Assembly: GCF_004362215.1 (NCBI RefSeq)
Contig: NZ_SNWR01000001.1
Location: forward strand, 3,454,001-3,518,000
Reading direction: 5' to 3'
Source of the DNA: Paractinoplanes brasiliensis
Lineage (GTDB): Bacteria > Actinomycetota > Actinomycetes > Mycobacteriales > Micromonosporaceae
DNA length: 64,000 nt
The notes under the pieces are model-generated. The model did not search any database and was not told the origin of the DNA. It saw only the letters and a list, made by a program, of their open reading frames with translations. Made by a program: the position numbers and the translations under genes. Below are positions 1 through 8,158 of the stretch, piece by piece. Numbering within the stretch: position 1 is the first letter of the stretch; every line of letters begins with the position of its first letter.

Positions 1-212
1 ACGGCCAAGTTTTCTCCCCGCCGTTCAAGATCACAGCAATCGGCGAACCCACAGCCATGCGTCGCGCGTTGGAGTCCGCGGAAGGGGTCAGGCAATTCAG
101 GGACGCGGTCGCTGACTTCGGCCTCGGCTATACGGAAACCGTCGAGAGGAACGTGACAGTGCGGGCGTACGACGGGTCGAGTGACCTTCGATCGGCGCGG
201 GTTGCCGGGTAA
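1..212 (+). CDS. DUF881 family protein, 3' end only
   Basis: The reading frame is open from the window edge to the TAA at 210-212. The visible 69 residues include FSPPFKITAIGEP, FRDAVADFGLGYT and a final VTVRAYDG block. This is the usual C-terminal end of DUF881 proteins, which are membrane-anchored envelope proteins of actinobacteria with an extracytoplasmic domain. In mycobacteria the DUF881 gene lies between crgA and trpG/pabA, next to the kinase operon, and the same neighbourhood is present here. The stop codon overlaps the ATG of the sortase gene by one base (TAATG), so the two are probably translationally coupled. The N-terminal part, including the expected membrane anchor, lies outside the window. 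The function is not established; a cell-division or envelope role is inferred from context only. Confidence 0.8.
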   Translation, partial: GQVFSPPFKITAIGEPTAMRRALESAEGVRQFRDAVADFGLGYTETVERNVTVRAYDGSSDLRSARVAG

Positions 213-2446
213 TGGCCGACAACCCACCCGCGGGGCCCGGCTCTGGACGCCACCGCGCCCCGGACGCCGACGCCCAGACGGCCTACATCCCACGCATCAC
301 CGACGCCTCGCCCGACGGCGTGCCCGGGGGTCCCCTGGCGCCGCAGATCGGCCTGGGCGCCGCGCCGACGCTGCCACCGCCGACGCCCTCGGCCGCCGAG
401 ACAGCGGTGCTACGCACCGACGAAGAAGTGCAGCAGCGATCGACCGCCGGCGGGTCCCTGGGCGCCGCCGCGCGAGCCCTGAGCCCGGCCTCACCGCCGC
501 CCGGCCGCCAGGAGTTCGACTTCTTCGCCGCCGCCGAGCAGCAGCAGGCGCCCCAGCGCCCGCCGACCGCACCGCCGCCGACGGGCTCGCCCGTGCCCCC
601 GACCGGCGTGGCATCGGCTCCGGCGACCGGCACGGCTTCCGCGCCACCGGCTTTCGCGCCATCGCCCCCCGGCCGGGCCTCCGCGCCGCCGCCCAGCGGC
701 ACGGCTTTCCCCACGACGCCTTTCGACTCACCCGTGCCCAGCAGCCCTGCGTCCGGCCCCGTACCGACCGGCTCGCCCGCGCCGCCCTCAGGCCGCGGAC
801 AGCTGCCGCCCCCGGGACGGGGGGACGTGCCGCCTTCGGGACGGGGGGACGCGCCGCCCCCGGGACGGGGACACGCGCCGCCTTCGGGACGGGGGGACGA
901 GTGGCCGCACGCTCAGCACGAGCACGGCATGCCGGTCAACGGCCCTCACTACACAGCGTCCTCCAGCGGGTCGCCCGTTGCGGCCGAGCCGCCGTTCCGA
1001 GCCGCTCAGCCCACCCGTACGCCGTTGACCGGCGCCGGGACGGCCGGCACCCCACTCGGGTCCCCACGGCCCGCTGACGGGCCGTACGGCGGCGGCGAGC
1101 GGGCCTTCGCCCCCGGTGGCCAGGCCTACGGCGAGCCGCGCGCTCACGACCGCCAGTTCGGCAGCTCCCGGCAGGACGGGCGCGCGGCGGACGGGCGTAC
1201 GGGCGCAAACGGGTTTTTCCCCGGCGCACCCCAAGGGGGATCCGGATTCGGCGAGACCGCGACACCGGCTCCCGCTCAGGCGTTCCGTCCGCCCGCCACC
1301 ACCGGCCACAACTCGGGCGCCTTCCCGACCGACGGCACGGGCCTCGGCGAGCAGGTGCGCCCGAATGTCCCGGTCAACCCCGGGCCCGCCGTCCGAACCC
1401 TGTCGAACTCGCCGCGCGATCCCGGTGAGACTGCCGTGATCCGTACGTCGGACGCACCGACCGGCCTGCTCCCGGCGATACCGCGCCCCGACGAGCAGCC
1501 GTCCCCGATCAAGGCACCCACCGCGCTCCTTTCCGCTGTTCCGGGCGTCGCCGCCCAGGCCGCAAAGGCGAAAGCCGATCCCGACGCCGCCCTGGGCGCC
1601 GCCTCCGTCTCCCCGGCCGGGCCAGGCGTTCCGAAGCCCCCGGCCGAGGACGAGGTGGCGCCGGAAGCGCCCAGGCGTGGCGAAAAAGTCGTCAAGCTGC
1701 GGCCGGAGCAGACCGACGAGGGTTACAAGAGCGTCTACTCCGAACTGACCAGGCCGACGCTCGGCTCACGCATTCGCGGTGCGATCCGCGTCTCGGGCGA
1801 GCTGATGATCACCTTCGGCCTGATCGTTCTGCTGTTCGCCGGCTACGAGGTCTTCGGCAACTCGGCCAAGGTGCAGGACGAGCAGAACGCGCTCGACAGC
1901 GAGCTCGACCAGGTGTGGAACGACCCGACCGTGGGCCCGACAGCGGCTGCGCCCACCAAGGGCCCGGTCGCGCCCGGGTCCAACCTGGTCGGCCGCCTCT
2001 ACATCCCGAAGTTCGACAAGCAGTGGGTGGTCGTCGACGGCGTGCAGCCGGACGACATCCGCTACGCGCCGGGCCACTACCCCGACTCGGCCAAGCCGGG
2101 GCAGGTCGGCAACTTCTCGGTGGCCGGTCACCGGATCAGAAAGATCTTCTGGCGGCTCGACGAGCTCAGGAGCGGCGACGTGATCGGTGTGGAGACCCGC
2201 ACCAACTGGTACGTCTACAAGGTCTACCAGCAGCAGGTCGTCAAGCCGAGCGCCGTCGAGGTGGTCGCGCCCGTGCCCGGCAAGCCCCGGGCCGAACCGA
2301 AACGGTCGCTGCTCACGCTGACGACGTGCAACCCGAAGTACAACAACTACGAGCGGCTCATCATCCACGCCGAGCTGGTCTCGACGGCCAAGCGTGACCA
2401 GGCCCTGCCCGACGCCGGCATGCCGGCCGAGATCAAGGGGGCCTGA
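212..2446 (+). CDS. class E sortase with long proline-rich N-terminal region
   Basis: This 744-residue protein ends in a class E sortase domain, a membrane-bound cysteine transpeptidase that anchors proteins to the wall. His640 (VAGHRIRK), Cys706 (TLTTCNPKY) and Arg715 (YERLIIHAEL) form the expected catalytic triad. One membrane segment lies near residues 529-550, so the catalytic domain is outside and the roughly 520-residue head should be cytoplasmic. The head is rich in Pro, Gly and Ala, looks disordered, and carries a tandem repeat around residues 190-230 (PPSGRGD type). Typical class E sortases are about 200-350 residues, so the head is an unusual extension. The ATG at 212 overlaps the upstream stop. 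Substrates usually carry LAXTG-like motifs; I saw none encoded nearby. Confidence 0.88.
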   Translation: MADNPPAGPGSGRHRAPDADAQTAYIPRITDASPDGVPGGPLAPQIGLGAAPTLPPPTPSAAETAVLRTDEEVQQRSTAGGSLGAAARALSPASPPPGRQEFDFFAAAEQQQAPQRPPTAPPPTGSPVPPTGVASAPATGTASAPPAFAPSPPGRASAPPPSGTAFPTTPFDSPVPSSPASGPVPTGSPAPPSGRGQLPPPGRGDVPPSGRGDAPPPGRGHAPPSGRGDEWPHAQHEHGMPVNGPHYTASSSGSPVAAEPPFRAAQPTRTPLTGAGTAGTPLGSPRPADGPYGGGERAFAPGGQAYGEPRAHDRQFGSSRQDGRAADGRTGANGFFPGAPQGGSGFGETATPAPAQAFRPPATTGHNSGAFPTDGTGLGEQVRPNVPVNPGPAVRTLSNSPRDPGETAVIRTSDAPTGLLPAIPRPDEQPSPIKAPTALLSAVPGVAAQAAKAKADPDAALGAASVSPAGPGVPKPPAEDEVAPEAPRRGEKVVKLRPEQTDEGYKSVYSELTRPTLGSRIRGAIRVSGELMITFGLIVLLFAGYEVFGNSAKVQDEQNALDSELDQVWNDPTVGPTAAAPTKGPVAPGSNLVGRLYIPKFDKQWVVVDGVQPDDIRYAPGHYPDSAKPGQVGNFSVAGHRIRKIFWRLDELRSGDVIGVETRTNWYVYKVYQQQVVKPSAVEVVAPVPGKPRAEPKRSLLTLTTCNPKYNNYERLIIHAELVSTAKRDQALPDAGMPAEIKGA
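808..903 (+). repeat. coding tandem repeat, about 24 bp unit
   Basis: About four copies of a 24-bp unit containing ccgggacggggggacg or ttcgggacggggggacg lie inside the sortase gene. They encode PPxGRG(D/H) repeats in the predicted cytoplasmic, disordered head. The period is a multiple of three, so copy-number changes would keep the reading frame. Confidence 0.75.
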
Positions 2447-2451
2447 CCCGG

Positions 2452-2757
2452 ATGTACGCCTGGATCTGGCGCAAGCTCCCCGGCGGGATCTGGGGCAAGC
2501 TGGTCGGCTCGCTCGGCCTGATCGCCGCCACCACCGCGCTGCTCTGGTACGTGGTTTTCCCGTGGGCCACGCCGCTGCTGCCCTTCGACGACGTGCAGGT
2601 CGGCTCCGGCACCGAGCAGCAGGGCCCGAGCGGCGGCGACGCCGACGACGTGACCAACCCGGACAGCCCCGATCACGAGGGGCCGGACGAGATCCCGTAC
2701 AGCACCGAGTCCAACCAGCCACACCCCTCCGACGCCGCCCAGATTCCCGGTGATTGA
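2452..2757 (+). CDS. small single-pass membrane protein
   Basis: This is a 101-residue protein of unknown function. A basic N-terminus (WRKLPGGIWGKL) precedes one hydrophobic segment at about residues 17-40. A polar, acidic, Pro-rich tail follows (GDADDVTNPDSPDHEGPDE). The topology suggests a short cytoplasmic end and an outside tail. The ATG lies 5 nt after the sortase stop and the gene runs up to the pabA start, so it sits in a tight DUF881-sortase-small protein-pabA transcription unit. There is no sortase motif at the C-terminus. A partner or accessory role for the sortase is possible from position alone. I do not recognise the family. Confidence 0.7.
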   Translation: MYAWIWRKLPGGIWGKLVGSLGLIAATTALLWYVVFPWATPLLPFDDVQVGSGTEQQGPSGGDADDVTNPDSPDHEGPDEIPYSTESNQPHPSDAAQIPGD

Positions 2758-2758
2758 C

Positions 2759-3409
2759 GTGCGCATCCTGGTCATCGACAACTATGACTCGTTCGTGTTC
2801 AACCTGGTGCAATACCTGGGTCAGCTCGGCGCCGACTGCGAGGTGCGGCGTAACGACGAGATCTCGGTGGCCGACGTGGGGACGTTCGGCGCGGCGGGTG
2901 TCCTGCTCTCACCGGGACCGGGCACGCCGGAACGCGCGGGCATCATGATGGACGTCATCCGGGCGTACGCGGGGAAGGTTCCGATGTTCGGGGTCTGCCT
3001 GGGTCATCAGGCGATCGGCGCCGCGTTCGGGGCGACCGTGACCCGCGCGCCGGAACTGCTGCACGGCAAGACCTCCGAGGTGCATCACAGCGGGGCCGGG
3101 GTGCTGGCCGGGCTGCCCGAGCCGTTCACGGCGACGCGTTACCACTCGCTCGCCGTCGTGCCAGAGACGCTGCCGGCCGAGATCGAGGTGACCGGCCGTA
3201 CGGAATCCGGGGTGGTCATGGCGATGCGCCACCGTGACCTGCCGATCGAGGGCGTGCAGTTCCATCCCGAGTCGGTGCTGACCGAGGGCGGGCACACCAT
3301 GCTGGCCAACTGGCTCGCCTCGTGCGGCCTGCCCTCCGCACTCGAGAAGGCGCCGCCGCTGGCCGCCGAGGTCGAGACCCGGCGTCGCGCCGCTTTCGCC
3401 ACTGCATGA
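2759..3409 (+). CDS. pabA: aminodeoxychorismate/anthranilate synthase component II (glutamine amidotransferase)
   Basis: This is a class I glutamine amidotransferase of 216 residues that releases ammonia from glutamine for chorismate amination in folate (PabA) or tryptophan (TrpG) synthesis. The start MRILVIDNYDSFVFNLVQYL is the family signature. The nucleophile lies in MFGVCLGHQAIG and the His-Glu pair in GVQFHPESV. GTG 2759 is chosen because it places the start at the conserved RILVIDNYDSF; an in-frame GTG at 2750 would overlap the previous gene by 8 nt. In actinobacteria this gene typically sits beside pknB and is called trpG or pabA. No synthase component I is encoded in the window, so the two roles cannot be separated here. 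Confidence 0.92.
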   Translation: MRILVIDNYDSFVFNLVQYLGQLGADCEVRRNDEISVADVGTFGAAGVLLSPGPGTPERAGIMMDVIRAYAGKVPMFGVCLGHQAIGAAFGATVTRAPELLHGKTSEVHHSGAGVLAGLPEPFTATRYHSLAVVPETLPAEIEVTGRTESGVVMAMRHRDLPIEGVQFHPESVLTEGGHTMLANWLASCGLPSALEKAPPLAAEVETRRRAAFATA

Positions 3410-3446
3410 CAGAACGGCCGCCCCCATCTCGGGGCGGCCGTTCTGT
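3409..3446. terminator. bidirectional hairpin between convergent pabA and pknB
   Basis: A perfect 16-bp inverted repeat (3409-3424 and 3431-3446) with a 6-nt loop starts inside the pabA stop codon and ends 8 nt before the pknB stop. It is suited to ending transcription from both sides. Confidence 0.85.
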
Positions 3447-3453
3447 GTGGTTG

Positions 3454-5316
3454 TCAGTCGCGGCGGGCCGGGGTGATCGGGTAACCGATCAGGCCGTTCG
3501 TGCCCTCGCCGGAGCCCGACCCGGATCCGCCGCCGGCGCTGCCGCTGCCCGGGGACTCGGTGTCGTCCGGGTTGGGCTCGGTGTCGTCCGGGTTGGGCTC
3601 GGCCACGACGGTAAGGGTGACTTTGTCGCCCTTGGTGACCGTGGCGTTCGCCCTCGGGTTCTGCTCGATCACGGTGCCCGGGACAGCGTTCGGGTCCTGA
3701 ACCTCGACAGTGTTGATGTTGAACTGGCCGGCGTTGTCGAGGATGCCCTGCGCAGTGGCCAGTGGCTTGCCCACCACGTCCGGCATCTTCGTCTGCCGGC
3801 CGTTCGAGATCTGCACGGTCAGGGTCTGGCCGGGGTTGACCTCCTGGCCGGCCTTCTCCACCTTGACGACGGTGCCCTCGGGCTTGAGGCTCGGCACCTC
3901 TTCGAAGTTGACCCGGAAGCCGAGACCCTCGAGCGCGCTCTTGGCCGCGTCCTGCGTCGAGCCGACCAGGTTGTCGGGCACCTCGACCTTTTCCGGCTTC
4001 TGGCAGAGCTGGTAGCTCACCTTGGCCTCGGCGCCGACCGATTCATTCGGCTTGGGATCCTGCGCGATGACCGTGCCGTCGCAGTCCTGGCGGATCTCCG
4101 GCTTGTCGCGCGAGATCTGGGATTGGGTGATGCCCGCGCTGCGAAGGAGCGCCAGGGCCTCCTCGTCGGTCTTGCCCTCGAGATCGGGCATCGTGTACGT
4201 CACGGGCGCCGAGGTGGGCGCGTCGCCGGCGTTGGTGTTGTTCGCGTTCTGGCGTGAGTTGGCCAGCGCGACACCGAGCACGATCACCACGAGCACGCCG
4301 AGGGCGGCCAGCGACGCCCACACCCAGGTCGAGCGGCGTTCCGGCGGGCGCGCGCCACCCCCGACGGGACGCTGCATCGTCGTGGCGGCCTGGGGCTGCC
4401 ACTGCCGCGACGGCGGGCCCTGCATCGCCATCGTCTCGGCCTCGGACATCACCGGGGTGGCCAGCACCGGACGACCCGCGACGGCGCGCAGGGCGTCGGC
4501 ACGCATCTCCTGAGCGCTCTGGTAACGGTTCATCGGGTTTTTGGCCAGCGCCTTGAGGACGATGGCGTCGACATCCGGCGGGACCTCGTGGTTGATGTCG
4601 CTGGGAGCGCGCGGCTCCTCCCGTACGTGCTGGTAGGCCACGCTCACCGGGCTGTCGCCGACGAACGGCGGGTGGCCCACGAGCAGCTCGAACAGCACAC
4701 AGCCGGCTGCGTACACATCGGAGCGAGCGTCCACGGACTCGCCGCGGGCCTGCTCGGGCGACAGGTATTGCGCCGTGCCGATGACCGCGCTGGTCTGCGT
4801 CATGGTCGTGGCGCCGCTGGCCAGGGCTCGGGCGATGCCGAAGTCCATGACCTTGACCTGGCCGTTCTGCGTGATCATGACGTTGCCGGGCTTGATGTCC
4901 CGGTGGATGATCCCGTGCCGGTGGCTGAACTCCAGGGCGGCGCAGATGTCGGCGATCATCTCGAGGGCCCGGCGCGGCGGGATGCGCTGCTCCTGGGCCA
5001 GAACTTCCTTGAGGGTCCGTCCGTTGACGAACTCCATGACGATGAACGGCAGCTTCTCGCCGGTCGACGAGATCTCTTCGCCGGTGTCGTAGACGGCGAC
5101 GATCGCGGGGTGGTTGAGGGCGGCCGAGTTCTGCGCCTCGCGGCGGAAACGCTCCTGGAACGTCGCGTCGCGGGCCAGGTCGGTGCGCAGCATCTTGATG
5201 GCCACGTCACGGCCGAGCCGGAGGTCACGTCCGCGGTGCACCTCGGCCATGCCGCCGTAGCCCAAGAGCTCGCCGACCTGATACCTGCCACCGAGCAGGC
5301 GGGCCTGCGCCGTCAT
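3454..5316 (-). CDS. pknB: Ser/Thr protein kinase with extracellular PASTA domains
   Basis: This is a 620-residue transmembrane kinase that couples peptidoglycan state to growth and division by phosphorylating envelope proteins. The kinase domain spans about residues 10-270, with glycine loop GYGGMAEV, Lys41, catalytic HRDIKPGN (Asp140), DFG at 158 and a Thr-rich activation loop (ATTMTQTSAVIGT). A membrane segment lies near 331-352. Three PASTA repeats (about 370-570) face outside and bind muropeptides or lipid II in known family members. The last 50 residues are Pro/Asp then Gly/Ser rich. The ATG overlaps the pknA stop by 4 nt. Mycobacterial PknB has four PASTA repeats, so this one has one fewer. 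It is the last gene of the seven-gene operon. Confidence 0.95.
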   Translation of the reverse strand: MTAQARLLGGRYQVGELLGYGGMAEVHRGRDLRLGRDVAIKMLRTDLARDATFQERFRREAQNSAALNHPAIVAVYDTGEEISSTGEKLPFIVMEFVNGRTLKEVLAQEQRIPPRRALEMIADICAALEFSHRHGIIHRDIKPGNVMITQNGQVKVMDFGIARALASGATTMTQTSAVIGTAQYLSPEQARGESVDARSDVYAAGCVLFELLVGHPPFVGDSPVSVAYQHVREEPRAPSDINHEVPPDVDAIVLKALAKNPMNRYQSAQEMRADALRAVAGRPVLATPVMSEAETMAMQGPPSRQWQPQAATTMQRPVGGGARPPERRSTWVWASLAALGVLVVIVLGVALANSRQNANNTNAGDAPTSAPVTYTMPDLEGKTDEEALALLRSAGITQSQISRDKPEIRQDCDGTVIAQDPKPNESVGAEAKVSYQLCQKPEKVEVPDNLVGSTQDAAKSALEGLGFRVNFEEVPSLKPEGTVVKVEKAGQEVNPGQTLTVQISNGRQTKMPDVVGKPLATAQGILDNAGQFNINTVEVQDPNAVPGTVIEQNPRANATVTKGDKVTLTVVAEPNPDDTEPNPDDTESPGSGSAGGGSGSGSGEGTNGLIGYPITPARRD

Positions 5317-6659
5317 AGCGTCTGTCGTCCTTCGTTAGCTTTGATCCAGCCGGGGGTCGCGCCCGCCTGTGTGATTAGACGGTACGACGCCACCGATGGC
5401 TCCCCGCCGGTGACGCCCGTGTCGGCGATAGCTGCGTTTCCCCTGCCCAACGCGCCGTTTTTCTGCTGGTTGTAGAGGAACGAGATCACCCCGGCGCAGA
5501 GCAGGACCAGCAGCGCCAGCACCACAGCCAGGACGATCAGCACCTGTCGCCCGCCGGAGCTCTCCGGCTTGGCGGCCGGTGCCGGCTGTGGTTGATACGG
5601 CTGACGGTAGGGCTGCGGTTGAACGGGCGGACCAGAGGGTACCGAAGCCGCCCCGCGCGCCCCCGAGACGGGCCGGGGCACCGGCGGGTACGGCGGACGA
5701 GCCCCGCCGGCCATCGGTGAGCCCGGCATCGGGGCGCCGCTGGACGGGCGCCCGCCGTTCTGCGGGTGGACAGGCGCGGGGCTGACCGGGCCGGCCGCGC
5801 GTGCCGGGGCGCCGGTGGGCGCCTGCGCCTGGGCCGGGTGGGCCAGCGAGGCGGCGGCCTGCCGGGCCACGGCGGCCAGCGCCGACGCCGACGGCCAGCG
5901 GGCGTTCGGGTCCTTGGCCAAGGCACGGTCGACGATCGCGCGGACCTGCGGCGGGATGTCACCGGGCAACGGGCGCGGTGTCTCCCGTACGTGCTTCATG
6001 GCGATTTCCATCGGCGTCGCGCCGTCGAACGGCCGATGCCCGGAGAGGCACTGATAGGCGACCACGCCGAGCGCGTAGACGTCGGAGGCGGGTGTCGCGA
6101 CCGCGCCGGAGGCCTGCTCGGGCGAGATGTACGACGCCGTGCCGAGCACCGAGCCGGCCACGGTGAGCTGCCCCACCAGGGCGGAGCGGGCGATACCGAA
6201 GTCGGTCAGCACCAGGGTGCCGTTAGGGCGTACGAGAAGGTTGCCGGGCTTCACGTCGCGGTGCACGATGCCGTTCGCGTGGGCGGCCTGCAGCGCGTCC
6301 GCCGCCTGGGCGATCAGCGCCATCGTCCGGGCCGGGGTCAGCCGGCCGACCCGGCTCAACGTGCGCGAGAGAGCGTCGCCCTCGACGTACTCCATGACCA
6401 GGAACGCGAGCTGCTGATCACTGCCGTAGTCGTAGACGTCGACAACCCCGGGGTGGTTGATCGTGGCCATCGTGCGGGCCTCGCCCCGGAACCGCTCGGC
6501 GAAGCCGGGCTCGTCGAGCAGCGCGGGCAGCAGGATCTTGACAGCCACCGTCCGGCCCAGCACCTCGTCGGTGCCGCGCCAGACGTCGCCCATCCCGCCT
6601 CCGGCGATCCGCTCGTCGAGAACGTATCGGCCGCCAAGGGTCACCCCAGGGCTGATCAT
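5313..6659 (-). CDS. pknA: Ser/Thr protein kinase
   Basis: This is a 448-residue kinase of the PknA type, partner of PknB in control of cell shape and septation. The kinase domain covers about residues 10-270, with AGGGMGDVWRG, Lys41, IVHRDVKPGN and DFGIA, and an activation loop that includes GSVLGTASYISPEQASG. A Pro/Ala-rich linker (about 275-365) leads to one membrane segment near 368-392. The outside tail is short (about 50 residues) and has no PASTA repeat, as in PknA. ATG 6659 lies 2 nt after the pbpA stop. Its own stop overlaps the pknB start (ATGA). Kinase and phosphatase genes in one operon suggest reversible control of the same targets. Confidence 0.94.
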   Translation of the reverse strand: MISPGVTLGGRYVLDERIAGGGMGDVWRGTDEVLGRTVAVKILLPALLDEPGFAERFRGEARTMATINHPGVVDVYDYGSDQQLAFLVMEYVEGDALSRTLSRVGRLTPARTMALIAQAADALQAAHANGIVHRDVKPGNLLVRPNGTLVLTDFGIARSALVGQLTVAGSVLGTASYISPEQASGAVATPASDVYALGVVAYQCLSGHRPFDGATPMEIAMKHVRETPRPLPGDIPPQVRAIVDRALAKDPNARWPSASALAAVARQAAASLAHPAQAQAPTGAPARAAGPVSPAPVHPQNGGRPSSGAPMPGSPMAGGARPPYPPVPRPVSGARGAASVPSGPPVQPQPYRQPYQPQPAPAAKPESSGGRQVLIVLAVVLALLVLLCAGVISFLYNQQKNGALGRGNAAIADTGVTGGEPSVASYRLITQAGATPGWIKANEGRQTL

Positions 6660-6661
6660 GC

Positions 6662-8158
6662 TCAGTCCCCTCCCCGACCTGCCGCGGCCTTCATGATGAG
6701 CCCGGCGATCCGGGCCGCCTCGGCGCTGGCGTGGCCACCCGGCACGTTCTCAAGCATGACGCACACCGCCGAGACCGCCTCACCCTTGTCGTTGAAGGCG
6801 AAACCGATGAACCAGCCGTGCGGATCGGCGCCCTCAGCGTTCTGGGCCGTTCCGGTCTTGCCGCCGACCTCCATGCCCGAGATACGGGCGCGACGGCCGG
6901 TGCCGTTCTGGACGACGCTGACCATCATCTCCTTCAGGTCGCCGGCGACCTGACTGTTGATCGGCGTGCGCAGCGTCTTCGGGTCGGCGGAATAGATCGT
7001 CCGAAGATCCGGGCTGGTGAGCTTCTGCACCAGGTAGGGGCGCATCTGCTTGCCGTCGTTGGCGACCGTCGCGGCGATCAGGGCGCCCTGCAGCGGGGTC
7101 ATCCGGACATCGCGCTGGCCGAGCGACGACTGGGCCAACGCGCCCTTGTCGACGCCGCCGTCCGGGTTGGCGATCTTGCCGGTGTCGCTCATCGCGACCG
7201 GCAGGCCGCTGCCCTCGAGGTTGCCGACGGTCAGCTGGTCGTCCTGGAAACCGAAAGCCTTGGCCGTGTCGATCACCTTGTCGCGGCCGAGCGTCACGCC
7301 GAGCCGGGCGAAGCCGGTGTTGCAGCTGGTGGTCAGCGCATCCTTCAGATCAATGCGGCTACCAGGGCAAACTTCGTCCTCGGAGTTGCGGATGACCGCC
7401 CCGCTCTCGCGGTACTCGCGACCCGCTTCGATCTCGGTCTCAGTTGTATAACCGTTTTGCAGGGCGGCAGCCGAGATGATCACCTTGAAGACCGAGCCGG
7501 GCGGCTTGGTCTCGGCGGTCGAGCGGTTCAGCAGCGGCTGGTCCGGGTCCTTGTTGAGCTTGTTGTACGCCGCCGCGGCCGCCTTCTCGTCGTGGCTGAC
7601 CAGCGGGTTCGGGTCGAAGCTGGGCATCGACACCATGGCCTGCACGGCGCCCGTACGCGGGTCGATCGCGATCGCCGCGCCCTTGTCGACGCCGCGCTCG
7701 TTGTTGTTCAGCTCTTTCCAGGCCGTTTCCTGAGCCTTGGTGTTGAGCGTCAGCAGCACGTTGCCGCCACCGGTGTTGTTGCCGGTGAACATGTCCTTGA
7801 CCCGGTCGGCGAACAGCTTGTCGCTCTCACCCGAGAGGAAGTCGTTCTCGGCGTTCTCGATGCCGGTCGCGGCCAGGCCGACGGGCCTGTACCCCAGCAC
7901 CGGCGCGTAGACCTCCTTACGCGGATAGACGCGCAGGTACTTCAGGGCGTCGTCGGTGACCTTGTTGGTCGCGACCCCCTGACCGCCGGCCTCGATCACG
8001 CCCCGGGGTCGCTCGTACTGGGCGACCACCACACGACGGTTGTAGTCGTTGGTGCGGTAGTCGTCGGCCTTGTACGCCTGCACCCAGTTGAGATTCGCGA
8101 AGAGCAGCCCGAACAGGACGAGGATGACCACGCCGGCCCGTCGAAGTGGTGCGTTCAC
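6662..8158 (-). CDS. pbpA: class B penicillin-binding protein (transpeptidase)
   Basis: This 498-residue monofunctional D,D-transpeptidase cross-links peptidoglycan outside the membrane, paired with the SEDS glycosyltransferase encoded just upstream. One N-terminal membrane anchor lies at about residues 8-26. The catalytic motifs are SVFK (SxxK, near 220), SCN (near 279) and KTG in VGGKTGTAQ (near 431). In mycobacteria PbpA is a PknB substrate needed for septation. The start is GTG 8158, overlapping the rodA stop by 4 nt (GTGA), which implies translational coupling and fits a fixed RodA:PbpA ratio. The length agrees with the family (about 490). Confidence 0.95.
   Translation of the reverse strand: MNAPLRRAGVVILVLFGLLFANLNWVQAYKADDYRTNDYNRRVVVAQYERPRGVIEAGGQGVATNKVTDDALKYLRVYPRKEVYAPVLGYRPVGLAATGIENAENDFLSGESDKLFADRVKDMFTGNNTGGGNVLLTLNTKAQETAWKELNNNERGVDKGAAIAIDPRTGAVQAMVSMPSFDPNPLVSHDEKAAAAAYNKLNKDPDQPLLNRSTAETKPPGSVFKVIISAAALQNGYTTETEIEAGREYRESGAVIRNSEDEVCPGSRIDLKDALTTSCNTGFARLGVTLGRDKVIDTAKAFGFQDDQLTVGNLEGSGLPVAMSDTGKIANPDGGVDKGALAQSSLGQRDVRMTPLQGALIAATVANDGKQMRPYLVQKLTSPDLRTIYSADPKTLRTPINSQVAGDLKEMMVSVVQNGTGRRARISGMEVGGKTGTAQNAEGADPHGWFIGFAFNDKGEAVSAVCVMLENVPGGHASAEAARIAGLIMKAAAGRGGD

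Noticed and set aside
808..903. RGD motifs of the sortase head as host integrin ligands
   Set aside because: The region is predicted cytoplasmic and the motif arises from a simple DNA repeat.
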